Shown here: one piece after another, positions 63,945-64,000 of the stretch | Layout: each line of letters begins with the position of its first letter | Numbering within the stretch: the stretch's first letter is position 1 | Assembly (NCBI RefSeq): GCF_003391395.1 | Contig: NZ_CP024190.1 | Coordinates: 2,356,001-2,420,000 of the forward strand | Reading direction: 5' to 3' | Origin: Mycobacterium marinum | GTDB taxonomy: Bacteria > Actinomycetota > Actinomycetes > Mycobacteriales > Mycobacteriaceae | Length of the DNA stretch: 64,000 nt | Notes under the pieces: model-generated | Told to the model about the DNA's origin: nothing | What the model saw: the letters and a program-made list of their open reading frames with translations, nothing else | Databases searched by the model: none | Translations under genes and position numbers: made by a program

Positions 63945-64000
63945 ATGTGTGGTATGCGCTGGTGTGCCCAGGCCCTGGCGGTCAACGGGGAACCCGTCGA

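Noticed and set aside
63945..64000. Start of a SRAP/HMCES-type protein (ATG TGT GGT)
   Set aside because: The reading MCGMRWCAQALAVNGEPV has the Met-Cys-Gly start but not the following family residues, and the bases match the 13E12 start better.

Overview
The window is high-GC actinobacterial DNA from a slow-growing Mycobacterium. The evidence is five PE_PGRS genes, the PIM lipid operon (pgsA1-patA-pimA), mycobacterial-type LexA boxes, DosR-type boxes, and gene order that follows the M. tuberculosis relA to Rv2627c region. The carboxylic acid reductase at 45464-48988 reads, from memory, as almost residue-for-residue the M. marinum enzyme (1174 aa), so the M. marinum / M. ulcerans complex is the most likely source. 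This was not checked by alignment.

Layout. (1) 1-10713, a hypoxia/dormancy island: the start of an acyl-CoA ligase gene, an alpha/beta hydrolase (Rv2627c-like) behind a strong DosR box, a wax-ester synthase/diacylglycerol acyltransferase, a SRPBCC-like membrane protein behind a second DosR box, the protease Rip3, two universal stress proteins, a methyltransferase, a NarK transporter, ferredoxin FdxA and a Cys-containing HTH regulator. A 28-bp near-perfect palindrome covers the fdxA promoter. (2) 10710-14625, small metabolic genes: membrane protein, cupin, nitronate monooxygenase, DUF1990, aldo/keto reductase and hot-dog thioesterase. (3) 14753-21253, a tightly overlapping run of thrS, Ap4A phosphorylase, pgsA1, patA, pimA and a NUDIX gene that makes phosphatidylinositol mannosides. 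(4) 21340-25871: pdxS, tesB2, pdxT (PLP synthesis), yebC and a PucR-type regulator. (5) 26296-32066: a very long PE_PGRS, a small membrane protein and a short PE_PGRS, lying where M. tuberculosis carries a VapBC pair. (6) 32107-35748, a five-gene overlapping operon on the minus strand: DUF4178, DUF2617, DUF4247, DUF350 and a membrane-anchored SpeE. (7) 35917-38148: ruvCAB behind a LexA box. (8) 38174-45310: two tandem paralogous PE_PGRS genes, two small membrane proteins and another PE_PGRS. (9) 45464-50508: car and gabT. (10) 50738-59092: yajC-secD-secF, a solute-binding lipoprotein, apt and relA. (11) 59109-62070: ppiB, a metallo-beta-lactamase-fold hydrolase and hisS. (12) 62127-64000: a REP13E12 (DUF222-HNH) gene whose LexA box overlaps its start codon, then a decayed second copy and a perfect LexA box at the window edge.

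Three regulatory themes can be read directly from the DNA: DosR boxes over the dormancy genes, LexA boxes over ruvC and the 13E12 genes, and an uncharacterised palindromic operator over fdxA and its neighbouring regulator. No rRNA, tRNA, CRISPR array or insertion sequence with terminal repeats was seen. Start codons were moved downstream of the longest open frame wherever a Shine-Dalgarno, family N-terminus or regulatory site required it.
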